Shown here: positions 5,927 through 12,710 of the stretch, piece by piece | How positions within the stretch are numbered: the stretch's first letter is position 1 | Layout: each line of letters begins with the position of its first letter | DNA from: Euzebyaceae bacterium | Lineage (GTDB): Bacteria > Actinomycetota > Nitriliruptoria > Euzebyales > Egibacteraceae | NCBI GenBank assembly: GCA_013696915.1 | Contig: JACCXR010000588.1 | Location: 1-14,912, forward strand | Length of the DNA stretch: 14,912 nucleotides | Direction of reading: 5' to 3' | Position numbers and translations under genes: made by a program | Notes under the pieces: generated by a model | Databases searched by the model: none | Seen by the model: the letters and a program-made list of their open reading frames with translations, nothing else | What the model was told of the DNA's origin: nothing

Positions 5927-8002
5927 CTACACGAAGGCGGACGCGAAGATCAGCGACACGATCGTCATGACCTTGATGAGGATGTTCATCGACGGTCCCG
6001 ACGTGTCCTTGAAGGGGTCGCCCACGGTGTCGCCGACGACGGCGGCCTTGTGCGGTTCGGAGCCTTTGCCGCCGTGGTGTCCGGCCTCGATGTACTTCTT
6101 CGCGTTGTCCCACGCGCCGCCGGCGTTCGCCATGAAGATCGCGAGCGCGAACCCCGAGACGAGCGCTCCGGCGAGGAAGCCCCCGAGCGCGTCGATCGAC
6201 ACGAAGCCGATCACGAGCGGCACCACGATCGCGAGCCCGCCCGGGATGATCATCTCCTTCAGCGCGGCGCTGGTCGAGATGTCGACGCACTTGGCGTATT
6301 CCGGGACGACGCCCTCGTGGCCCTCGCGCAGGCCGGGGATCTCGCGGAACTGGCGCCGCACCTCCTCGATCATCTTGTTCGCGGCGCGGCCGACGGCGTC
6401 GATCGTGAGCGCCGCGAAGAGGAACGGCAGCATCGCTCCGAGGAACAGCCCCGAGAAGACGTCGACGGAGCCGATGTCGAGGGAGATCGAACCGCCGGCG
6501 TCGATGATGGCCTGCTCGAAGGCCTTGAACAGTGCGAGCGCCGTCACCGCCGCCGAGCCGACCGCGAAGCCCTTCGCGACCGCCGCGGTGGTGTTGCCGA
6601 GCGAGTCGAGGGAGTCGGTGACCGCGCGGACCTCGGGGGGGAGGTGCGCCATCTCGGCGATGCCGCCGGCGTTGTCCGCGATCGGCCCGTACGCGTCGAC
6701 CGACACGACCACGCCGGTGGTGGCGAGCATGCCGATGGCGGCGAGCGCGATGCCGTAGATGCCCGAGAGGTCGTCGCCGGGGATCGCGATGTTCGCAGCC
6801 CAGAAGGCCACCGCGACGGCGATGACGATGAGCACGACCGCCGAGGCGACCGACACCATGCCGGCGGAGATTCCGCCCAGGATCGTCGTCGCCGGCCCGG
6901 TCTCCGACGCCTTGGCGATCCTGCGCACAGGCCCGTAGTGGTCGGAGGTGTAGTACTCGGACACGAACCCGATCGCCGTCCCCACGAGCAGGCCCGCAAC
7001 AACCGCGACCGGGAAGCCCCACCAGTTCTCGACGCCTTCCACGCCGCTGAAGAACAGGTAGCCGAACAGGAACGACAGCAGCACGGTGAGGCCGGCCGCG
7101 ACGTTCGTGCCGCGGTGCAGCGCGCCGGACAGATCCCTGCTCGTCGCGTCCGGCTTGGCCTTGACGGTGAACGCGCCGAGGATCGACGCGACCATGCCGA
7201 AGGCGCCGATCGCGAGCGGGAACAGGACCGCACGCTCCTGGAAGGAGCCCGCGAACGCAAAGGCGGCCAGCGCGATCGGCGCGATGATCGACCCGGCGTA
7301 GGACTCGAACAGGTCCGCGCCCATCCCGGCGACGTCGCCGACGTTGTCGCCGACGTTGTCGGCGATCGTCGCCGGGTTGCGCGGGTCGTCCTCGGGGATG
7401 CCGGCCTCGACCTTGCCGACGAGGTCGGCGCCCACGTCGGCGGCCTTCGTGTAGATGCCACCGCCCACGCGGGAGAACAGCGCGATCGAGCTCGCGCCCA
7501 GCCCGAACGCCGTCACGACCTGGAAAGCCTGGTCGACCTCGAGGATCTGCACGAAGACGATGTAGGCCAGCGACAGCCCGAGCAGGGCCAGCCCCGCGAC
7601 GGTGAAGCCCATGACGGCGCCCCCGCGGAAGGCCAGCGGCAGCGCCAGCTGCGGTCCGGTGCGGGCGGCCTGGGTCGTGCGGGCGTTCGCCATCGTGGCG
7701 ACGGTCATGCCGACGAACCCGGCGAGCCCGGACAGCACCGCGCCGGACACGTAGGCGATGGCCCCCCACGGCCGCCCGTAGTCGAGGAATGAGGCGATCA
7801 GGACCGCCATCAGGACCACGAACACCGCGACGTAGGTGTACTCGCGCCGCAGGAACGCGCGTGCGCCCTGCTGGATCGCCTCCATGAGCTCGACCATGCG
7901 GGCGTTGCCCGGGTCGGCCTTGCGGACCACCCCGAAGAAGTAGGCGGCGAGGACCAGGGCGCCGACGGCGGTCAGGGCGCTCAGGTAGGGCACTGCGGTC
8001 AT
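5927..8002 (-). CDS. hppA: Membrane-bound ion-pumping pyrophosphatase (M-PPase), K+-dependent type
   Basis: The 691-residue integral membrane enzyme hydrolyses PPi and pumps H+ and/or Na+ across the membrane. Family signatures are complete: GGGIYTKAADVGADLVGK (180-197), EDDPRNPATIADNVGDNVGD (204-223), and the C-terminal GDTVGDPFKDTSGPS. About 15-16 hydrophobic segments are visible. The diagnostic stretch reads LGNTTAAVAKG (468-478), with Ala473 and Ala476 where K+-independent enzymes have Lys and Thr, so this is the K+-dependent subgroup. Glu233 in ADLFES sits where Na+-pumping members carry their gating Glu, but some K+-dependent H+ pumps share it, so the ion is unresolved. The ATG has GGAGA at 8012-8008, five bases upstream. 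It has its own promoter (8077-8106) although the protease cassette lies upstream on the same strand. Confidence 0.97.
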   Translation of the reverse strand: MTAVPYLSALTAVGALVLAAYFFGVVRKADPGNARMVELMEAIQQGARAFLRREYTYVAVFVVLMAVLIASFLDYGRPWGAIAYVSGAVLSGLAGFVGMTVATMANARTTQAARTGPQLALPLAFRGGAVMGFTVAGLALLGLSLAYIVFVQILEVDQAFQVVTAFGLGASSIALFSRVGGGIYTKAADVGADLVGKVEAGIPEDDPRNPATIADNVGDNVGDVAGMGADLFESYAGSIIAPIALAAFAFAGSFQERAVLFPLAIGAFGMVASILGAFTVKAKPDATSRDLSGALHRGTNVAAGLTVLLSFLFGYLFFSGVEGVENWWGFPVAVVAGLLVGTAIGFVSEYYTSDHYGPVRRIAKASETGPATTILGGISAGMVSVASAVVLIVIAVAVAFWAANIAIPGDDLSGIYGIALAAIGMLATTGVVVSVDAYGPIADNAGGIAEMAHLPPEVRAVTDSLDSLGNTTAAVAKGFAVGSAAVTALALFKAFEQAIIDAGGSISLDIGSVDVFSGLFLGAMLPFLFAALTIDAVGRAANKMIEEVRRQFREIPGLREGHEGVVPEYAKCVDISTSAALKEMIIPGGLAIVVPLVIGFVSIDALGGFLAGALVSGFALAIFMANAGGAWDNAKKYIEAGHHGGKGSEPHKAAVVGDTVGDPFKDTSGPSMNILIKVMTIVSLIFASAFV

Positions 8003-8007
8003 TCACA

Positions 8008-8012
8008 TCTCC
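8008..8012 (-). promoter_or_regulatory. Ribosome binding site of hppA
   Basis: GGAGA on the minus strand sits five bases before the ATG at 8002, fixing that start. Confidence 0.65.
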
Positions 8013-8076
8013 GGTAGAGGCGACTCGGGGGCACGAAGGCACGGCGATGCCGAGCCCGGAAGCAGGGAACGCGGCG

Positions 8077-8106
8077 AGTATAGGAACGCCCGTCCCACGC
8101 GGCCAA
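8077..8106 (-). promoter_or_regulatory. Promoter of hppA (TTGGCC-N18-TATACT)
   Basis: On the minus strand, -35 TTGGCC (8106-8101) and -10 TATACT (8082-8077) are 18 bases apart, a close fit to the vegetative consensus and the best promoter in the window. The start of transcription would be near 8070, leaving a leader of about 68 bases. The -35 overlaps a small hairpin, CGCGGC (8098-8103) with GCCGCG (8109-8114), which directly follows the protease stop and could end the upstream transcript. Confidence 0.6.
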
Positions 8107-8119
8107 ACGCCGCGGTCCG

Positions 8120-8518
8120 CTACGCCGGCTCGAACGTGCACTCCACGGTGTAGGTCGCGGCCCGGATCTCGACGCGGAAGAAGCGGAAGAACCCCTCCTG
8201 CCCGAGCACCTGGAACTCGAACGGCCACGGGTTGCAGAACCACACCGGCGCCTGCCAGACGGCGTCCCCCAGGCGGAGAACCACCGGTACGGCGATGCTT
8301 TCGGTGATCAAGCCGCCTACGCCGATCCGCCCCCGCTCACCGCCGGTCAGATCGATGCTGAGATCCTCGGCGACGTGCCTTCCGAAGCGGTTGTGCAGCG
8401 TTCCGGTGTCGAGCAGGCACGCGAGCGGAGCGCGAGCGTATCCCTCGACGACGACCGGCACTCTCGGTCGCAGGTAGCCCTCGTCGCGGCCTGGCAGTTC
8501 TTTGAAGCCGAACTTCAC
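8120..8518 (-). CDS. Retropepsin-like aspartic protease domain protein
   Basis: The 132-residue protein matches single-domain retroviral-type aspartic proteases. The active-site motif is PLACLLDTGTLHNRF with Asp37-Thr38-Gly39. A flap-like GRIGVGGL follows near 63-70, and the second signature is FQVLGQEGFFRFFRVEI near 102-118, corresponding to the ILGR/GFF-type helix of the family. Such proteins act as homodimers with one catalytic Asp each. No signal peptide or membrane segment is visible, so it is likely cytosolic. The GTG start overlaps the stop of the upstream gene as GTGA, and AGG five bases before it inside that gene provides a ribosome site; a GTG two codons earlier has none. The substrate is unknown; the coupled upstream protein is a natural candidate. 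Members of this fold are sometimes annotated only as clan AA aspartic protease. Confidence 0.78.
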   Translation of the reverse strand: MKFGFKELPGRDEGYLRPRVPVVVEGYARAPLACLLDTGTLHNRFGRHVAEDLSIDLTGGERGRIGVGGLITESIAVPVVLRLGDAVWQAPVWFCNPWPFEFQVLGQEGFFRFFRVEIRAATYTVECTFEPA

Positions 8519-9027
8519 GGCCACCTGGTGATGTCGACCTTCGAAGTCCAGCCTTCGGCGAGCGAGCCCGGCTCCGGCACCTTGAACATCTCGTCCGCGT
8601 ACTGGTCGTTGCGTTCGAGCCAATCGAAGATCTGCCCGGGGGTATCGGCCGCGAACAGGACCTCGATCCCCTTCTGCGCCACCCACTTGCCCATGTACGG
8701 GCGGAGCGCCTCGGCCTCGCGGCCCTGGTGCGGCCACGTGCTCTTGTCGGTGCGCGATGGCGGCGGTGGTGGAGGTGGGGTTGCTCGGCGGCCGGTCAAG
8801 AAGCCGAGTCGACGCAGGGTCCGGCGCGCCTGATGGGTCGTGAAGTCGGCGCGGTCCAACCCCGTCACGGCCGCGATCACCTGCTTGGGCGGGAAGCGCC
8901 TGCCGTCGATGACGACGTAGTGCTCATGGAGCGGCTCGGGGAGCACGCCGGCGACGGCCTGGCGCACCTGGTCGGCGTCGAGCGCGAACGGTTGGCCCGC
9001 GATCCGGCCCTTCACGATCGTGGTCAT
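8515..9027 (-). CDS. Two-domain hypothetical protein with DUF5678-like C-terminal half
   Basis: The 170 residues fall into two parts joined by a linker with seven consecutive prolines (84-90). The N-terminal part (about 20-80) contains HYVVIDGRRFPPKQVIAAV then TTHQARRTLRRLGF, a compact basic motif I have seen in actinobacterial hypotheticals and which might bind nucleic acid. The C-terminal part (about 108-155) contains LRPYMGKWVAQKGIEVLFAA and VPEPG, matching the small DUF5678 pattern (YxGKWVA..G.V...G). No enzymatic residues are evident. The ATG has GGAG at 9036-9033, five bases away. Its TGA overlaps the GTG of the protease gene, so the two are translationally coupled. A candidate promoter and a direct repeat lie upstream. 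Function is unknown; it may be partner, substrate or regulator of the protease. Confidence 0.75.
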   Translation of the reverse strand: MTTIVKGRIAGQPFALDADQVRQAVAGVLPEPLHEHYVVIDGRRFPPKQVIAAVTGLDRADFTTHQARRTLRRLGFLTGRRATPPPPPPPSRTDKSTWPHQGREAEALRPYMGKWVAQKGIEVLFAADTPGQIFDWLERNDQYADEMFKVPEPGSLAEGWTSKVDITRWP

Positions 9028-9040
9028 CTCCGCTCCGGGT

Positions 9041-9059
9041 TCTCTGATACGTCTCTGAT
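9041..9059. promoter_or_regulatory. Direct-repeat operator candidate (TCTCTGAT x2)
   Basis: TCTCTGAT occurs at 9041-9048 and 9052-9059, exactly one helical turn (11 bp) apart, in an otherwise G/C-dominated region. The pair lies at the predicted transcription start of the DUF5678-like/protease unit and upstream of dgt, so a bound protein could control one or both. Confidence 0.45.
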
Positions 9060-9063
9060 TGCC

Positions 9064-9091
9064 AGCGTACGGGCTCGCTGTGCGGTGGCAA
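9064..9091 (-). promoter_or_regulatory. Candidate promoter of the DUF5678-like/protease cassette (TTGCCA-N16-TACGCT)
   Basis: On the minus strand, -35 TTGCCA (9091-9086) and -10 TACGCT (9069-9064) are 16 bases apart and fit the actinobacterial TTGNNN/TANNNT pattern. Transcription would begin near 9057, within the direct repeat, giving a leader of about 30 bases. Confidence 0.45.
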
Positions 9092-9116
9092 CCTCAGATG
9101 TGCGAACGTGGGAGGC

Positions 9117-10127
9117 ATGTTCATCCGCCGCGACCGGGAGGCGCGTGAGGCCGAGGAAGGGGCGCTCGCGCCCGTTGCGACCCGCTCGGCGGCCTCGCGC
9201 GGGCGGGCGAGGCCCGAGGAGCCGGACCCCTTCCGCACGGCGTTCGACCGCGACCGCGACCGCATCCTGCACTCCAAGGCGTTCCGCCGGCTCAAGCACA
9301 AGACGCAGGTGTTCCTCAACCCGGAGGGCGACCACTACGTCACGCGGCTCACCCACGCGCTGCAGGTGACGCAGGTCGCCAGGGCGATCGCCGGCGGGCT
9401 GGGGCTCAACGAGACGCTCGCCGAGGCGATCGCCCTCGGCCACGACGTCGGTCACACGCCGTTCGGGCACACCGGTGAGGACGCGCTGGCGCCGTACTTC
9501 ACGCACGGCTGGCACCACGCCGCCCAGGGCGTCCGCATCTTCGAGACCCTCGAGGACTGCAACCTGACGTGGGAGGTCCGCGACGGCATCCGGGCCCACA
9601 CCTGGCGGATCGACCCCCCGCCGCACACCGCGGAGGGCCTGGTCGTCCGCTACGCTGACCGCATCGCGTACCTGACGCACGACGCTCTGGACGCCATCCG
9701 CGCCGGCCTGTTGACCGAGGCGGACTTCCCGGCGGCGACCCGGGAATACCTCGGCCGGCCGGGCACGTTGTGGGTGGACCGGATGGTGCGCGGGGTGCTG
9801 GACTTCACAGTCGCCGCCGACGTGCTCGCCATGCGGCCCGATCTGCTCGAGGTCATGCACGAGCTGCGTGACTTCATGTTCGAGCGGGTCTATGCCTCGC
9901 CGGACAGCGAACGGGGCCGGCAGGCGGCGATCGCGGTGATCCGCCGGCTGGTCGAGCACCACCTCGCCCACCCGGACCAGCTCCCCGCGAGCTACCGTGA
10001 CAACGACGCCGACCTGATGACGCAGGTGACCGACTGGGTCGCCGGCATGACCGACCGCTACGCTCTCTCCCTCCACGACCGGCTGTTCGATCCGGCGCCA
10101 CCGGAGCTGGCACGGCAGCCGGGGTGA
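9117..10127 (+). CDS. dgt: Deoxyguanosinetriphosphate triphosphohydrolase-like protein (HD domain dNTPase)
   Basis: The 336-residue protein has the HD-phosphohydrolase metal site: TRLTHALQV with His80, ALGHDVGHTPFGH with His109-Asp110, and RIAYLTHDALDAI with Asp189. The N-terminal SRGRARPEEPDPFRTAFDRD and KAFRRLKHKTQVF are typical of the shorter dGTPase-like (type 2) family, which cleaves dNTPs to deoxynucleosides and triphosphate and so trims dNTP pools. The start is uncertain. ATG 9117 aligns best with relatives, but its only GGAGG (9111-9115) is one base away, too close to work normally. A GTG at 9108 adds three residues and has no ribosome site. It is followed by topA after 108 bases on the same strand, both serving DNA metabolism. 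Confidence 0.92.
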   Translation: MFIRRDREAREAEEGALAPVATRSAASRGRARPEEPDPFRTAFDRDRDRILHSKAFRRLKHKTQVFLNPEGDHYVTRLTHALQVTQVARAIAGGLGLNETLAEAIALGHDVGHTPFGHTGEDALAPYFTHGWHHAAQGVRIFETLEDCNLTWEVRDGIRAHTWRIDPPPHTAEGLVVRYADRIAYLTHDALDAIRAGLLTEADFPAATREYLGRPGTLWVDRMVRGVLDFTVAADVLAMRPDLLEVMHELRDFMFERVYASPDSERGRQAAIAVIRRLVEHHLAHPDQLPASYRDNDADLMTQVTDWVAGMTDRYALSLHDRLFDPAPPELARQPG

Positions 10128-10147
10128 CCCGGCCGGCGCGCGCGGGG

Positions 10148-10220
10148 TTGACGTCCGTGCTATCCCCGCCGTGACAGGCCCGCCGATCCGTCGGCATGAC
10201 ACGGCCACGACCTCTGAAGG
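10148..10220 (+). promoter_or_regulatory. topA leader: weak -35, small hairpin and distant ribosome site
   Basis: The 108-bp dgt-topA gap holds TTGACG (10148-10153), a good -35 match, but no clear -10 at 16-18 bases. A hairpin, GCCGA-TCCG-TCGGC (10182-10195), follows. AAGG at 10217-10220 is about 15 bases before the topA ATG, further than usual. topA may be transcribed from here or by readthrough from dgt. Confidence 0.28.
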
Positions 10221-10235
10221 GAACGCCGCTCCTCC

Positions 10236-12608
10236 ATGGCGAAGAACCTGGTGATCGTCGAGTCGCCCGCGAAGGCCAAGACGATCGAGAAGTACCTCGG
10301 CAAGGACTACAAGGTCCTCGCCTCCTACGGCCATGTCCGCGACCTTCCCCGCAGCGACTTCGCGATCGAGGTCGGCAACGGCGGCGTCCACCTGCGATAC
10401 GAGGTCCCGAAGTCGTCGTCGAAGCACGTCAGCGCGATCAAGAAGGAGGCGAAGGCCGCGGAGCGCGTGTTTCTCGCGACGGACCTCGACCGCGAGGGGG
10501 AGGCGATCGCCTGGCACGTGGCGGAGGTCGCCGGGATCGACACCTCCCTGGAGAACCGGGTCGTGTTCGCCGAGATCACCCCGGACGCGATCCTCGCCGC
10601 CTTCGCCCATCCCCGCCGCGTCGACGCGCACCTGGTGGACGCCCAGCAGGCGCGCCGGGCGGTCGACCGGATCGTCGGGTACCGGCTGTCGCCGACCCTG
10701 TGGCGCAACGTCGCGTCCGGCATCTCCGCCGGCCGCGTCCAGTCGGTCGCGCTGCGGCTCATCTGCGACCGCGAGGACGAGATCCGCCGCTTCGTCGCCC
10801 AGGAGTATTGGACGATCGACGGGGACTTCGACCGTGACGGGGCCCGGTTCGCCACCGGCCTGCACGCCGTCGACGGCAGGCGGGTGACGAACCCGAAGCA
10901 CCTCGAGGAGCGCGCCGAGAAGGGCACCGACGCGCGCTACCTGCTCATCGCCGACGAGGCCGCCGCCGAGTCGCTGAAGGCGCGCACCCGCGAGGTCCGC
11001 GTCTGGACGGTCACCGACGTCACCCGCCGCGAGACCCGTCGCACGCCGCCGCCCCCGTTCATCACCTCGACACTGCAGCAGGAGGCGGAGCGCAAGCTGG
11101 GCTTCTCGGCCAGCCGCACGATGCGCATCGCGCAGCAGCTCTACGAGGGCATCAACCTCGGCAGCGAGGTCGTCGGGCTGATCACGTACATGCGCACCGA
11201 CTCGCTGAACCTGTCGGACACCGCGCTGACCGAGATCGGCGACCTCGTCCGCAGCCGGTACGGCGAGCGGTACACGCTCGACAAGCCGCGGCGGTACAAG
11301 GGCAGGACGAAGGGAGCGCAGGAGGCCCACGAGGCGATCCGCCCGACGAGCGCCGCCCGCCTGCCCAGCCAGGTCGCCGGCCGGCTCGACACCGACCAGC
11401 GCGCCCTGTACGACCTGATCTGGAAGCGCACCGTCGCGACGCAGATGGCGCCGGCGGTCTTCGACACGCTGCGCGCCGACCTCGTCGGTGCGGACCGCGA
11501 CGGCGGGGAGCTCCGGTACCGGGCCACCGGCCAGGTGCAGAAGTTCGACGGCTACATGGCCGTCTACGTCGAGGGCCGCGACGACGACGAGGATCCCGAC
11601 AGCCCGACCCGCGAGCTTCCCGACCTGGTCGACGGGCAGACCCTCACCCTGGTCGACGTCCGCGGCGAGCAGCACTTCACGACCCCGCCTCCGCGCTTCA
11701 CCGGGTCGAGCCTGATCAAGGTGCTCGAGGCCGACGGCATCGGCCGGCCGTCCACGTACGCGTCGATCATCCAGGTGCTGCTCAACCGCGAGTACGTCCG
11801 CCTGGAGTCGCGGCGGTTCTTTCCCACGCCGCTCGGCGAAGTCGTCGTCGTGTACCTCAAGCAGCACTTCGCCGAGGTCGTCGACGTGTCGTTCACGGCG
11901 CGGATGGAGGACGAGCTCGACGACATCGCCGGAGGCCGGGAGCCGTGGGGCCCGATGGTCTCCGGCTTCCTCGCCGAGGTCGACGACTGGATCGCGGAAC
12001 GCAAGCCCGAGCGACCGCGGATCCCGATCGAGGGTGAGCAGTGCCCGGACTGCGGCTCGCCGATGACCAAGGTGTTCTCCGGCAAGAGCCGGCAGTGGTT
12101 CGCCTCGTGCGTCCGGTTCCCGGACTGCAAGGGCACCCTCCCGCTCGACGCGTACGGCAACGTCACGACCGTCGAAGAACTCCAGCCCGACTCCGACGTG
12201 CGCTGCCCGGAGTGCGGCAAGGCGATGATCCGCAGGGACGGCCGGTTCGGGCCGTTCTACGGGTGCCAGGACTACCCGACCTGCAAGGGCATCGTCAACG
12301 TCGAGCAGCGGATCGGGTTCGGGTGCCCGAAGTGCGGCGAGGGCCACATCACCGAGCGCAAGTCGCGCTACGGCAAGCCGTTCTACGGCTGCAACCGGTA
12401 CCCCGACTGCGACTTCGCCATGTGGACGCAGCCGCTCGCGCAGCCGTGCCCGAACTGCGGAGGGCCGCTGAAGCCGCCGCGCAAGAACGCGAAGAACCCG
12501 ATCGCGGTCTGCGCCCACTGCGAGACCAAGGTCCCGGTCGACGCCGACCCGCCGCGCGCCGTCGCCCACGAGTGGGTGCCCCGGCGGCAGGACGCCGCCG
12601 CCGGCTGA
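10236..12608 (+). CDS. topA: DNA topoisomerase I (type IA) with four C-terminal zinc fingers
   Basis: The 790-residue enzyme relaxes negative supercoils by transient single-strand cleavage. The TOPRIM domain begins with LVIVESPAKAKTIEKYLG (Glu9) and has TDLDREGEAIAWH (Asp83, Asp85, Glu88) for Mg2+. The catalytic tyrosine is Tyr318 in GLITYMRTDS. EAHEAIRPT (363-371) and LIKVLEADGIGRPSTYA (493-509) complete the core. The C-terminus carries four Cys4 units: Cys603/606/625/631, 657/660/677/683, 697/700/719/725 and 738/741/759/762, the last more compact. Zinc fingers of this kind occur in E. coli-type TopA and bind single-stranded DNA; mycobacterial and streptomycete TopA lack them and use lysine-rich or ribbon tails. 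The ATG start is the usual MAKNLVIVESPAKAKT of the family. Confidence 0.98.
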   Translation: MAKNLVIVESPAKAKTIEKYLGKDYKVLASYGHVRDLPRSDFAIEVGNGGVHLRYEVPKSSSKHVSAIKKEAKAAERVFLATDLDREGEAIAWHVAEVAGIDTSLENRVVFAEITPDAILAAFAHPRRVDAHLVDAQQARRAVDRIVGYRLSPTLWRNVASGISAGRVQSVALRLICDREDEIRRFVAQEYWTIDGDFDRDGARFATGLHAVDGRRVTNPKHLEERAEKGTDARYLLIADEAAAESLKARTREVRVWTVTDVTRRETRRTPPPPFITSTLQQEAERKLGFSASRTMRIAQQLYEGINLGSEVVGLITYMRTDSLNLSDTALTEIGDLVRSRYGERYTLDKPRRYKGRTKGAQEAHEAIRPTSAARLPSQVAGRLDTDQRALYDLIWKRTVATQMAPAVFDTLRADLVGADRDGGELRYRATGQVQKFDGYMAVYVEGRDDDEDPDSPTRELPDLVDGQTLTLVDVRGEQHFTTPPPRFTGSSLIKVLEADGIGRPSTYASIIQVLLNREYVRLESRRFFPTPLGEVVVVYLKQHFAEVVDVSFTARMEDELDDIAGGREPWGPMVSGFLAEVDDWIAERKPERPRIPIEGEQCPDCGSPMTKVFSGKSRQWFASCVRFPDCKGTLPLDAYGNVTTVEELQPDSDVRCPECGKAMIRRDGRFGPFYGCQDYPTCKGIVNVEQRIGFGCPKCGEGHITERKSRYGKPFYGCNRYPDCDFAMWTQPLAQPCPNCGGPLKPPRKNAKNPIAVCAHCETKVPVDADPPRAVAHEWVPRRQDAAAG

Positions 12609-12620
12609 CCTCTCGCCGCA

Positions 12621-12639
12621 CCGGTCCCGGCCGGGCCGG
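12621..12639 (+). terminator. GC-rich hairpin after topA
   Basis: CCGGTCCCGG (12621-12630) can fold on the following CCGGGCCGG (12631-12639) with one bulged T, 13 bases after the topA stop. There is no T-run. It is a plausible terminator for a topA transcript, separating it from the tmk fusion downstream. Confidence 0.35.
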
Positions 12640-12704
12640 CGGTGGGCTCCTCGACCGGTTCGCGTGCCCGCGCCGGCCAGCGGCCTGTCCGGCGATCGGT
12701 GGGT

Positions 12705-12710
12705 TAGCCT
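12705..12710 (+). promoter_or_regulatory. Candidate -10 box for the MFS-tmk fusion
   Basis: TAGCCT fits the actinobacterial TANNNT -10 pattern. If used, transcription would start near 12717, downstream of the TTG at 12710 and upstream of the GGGGGAGG at 12743-12750. No good -35 was found. Confidence 0.3.

Noticed and set aside
5877..8243. A 788-codon minus-strand frame overlapping hppA, and a 580-codon + frame at 6050-7792
   Set aside because: Both are frame shadows of hppA, whose own frame carries every M-PPase signature.
8519..8737. N-terminal extension of the aspartic protease to 205 residues
   Set aside because: The extra part is a frame shadow of the upstream gene. The GTGA overlap at 8518 gives a natural coupled start.
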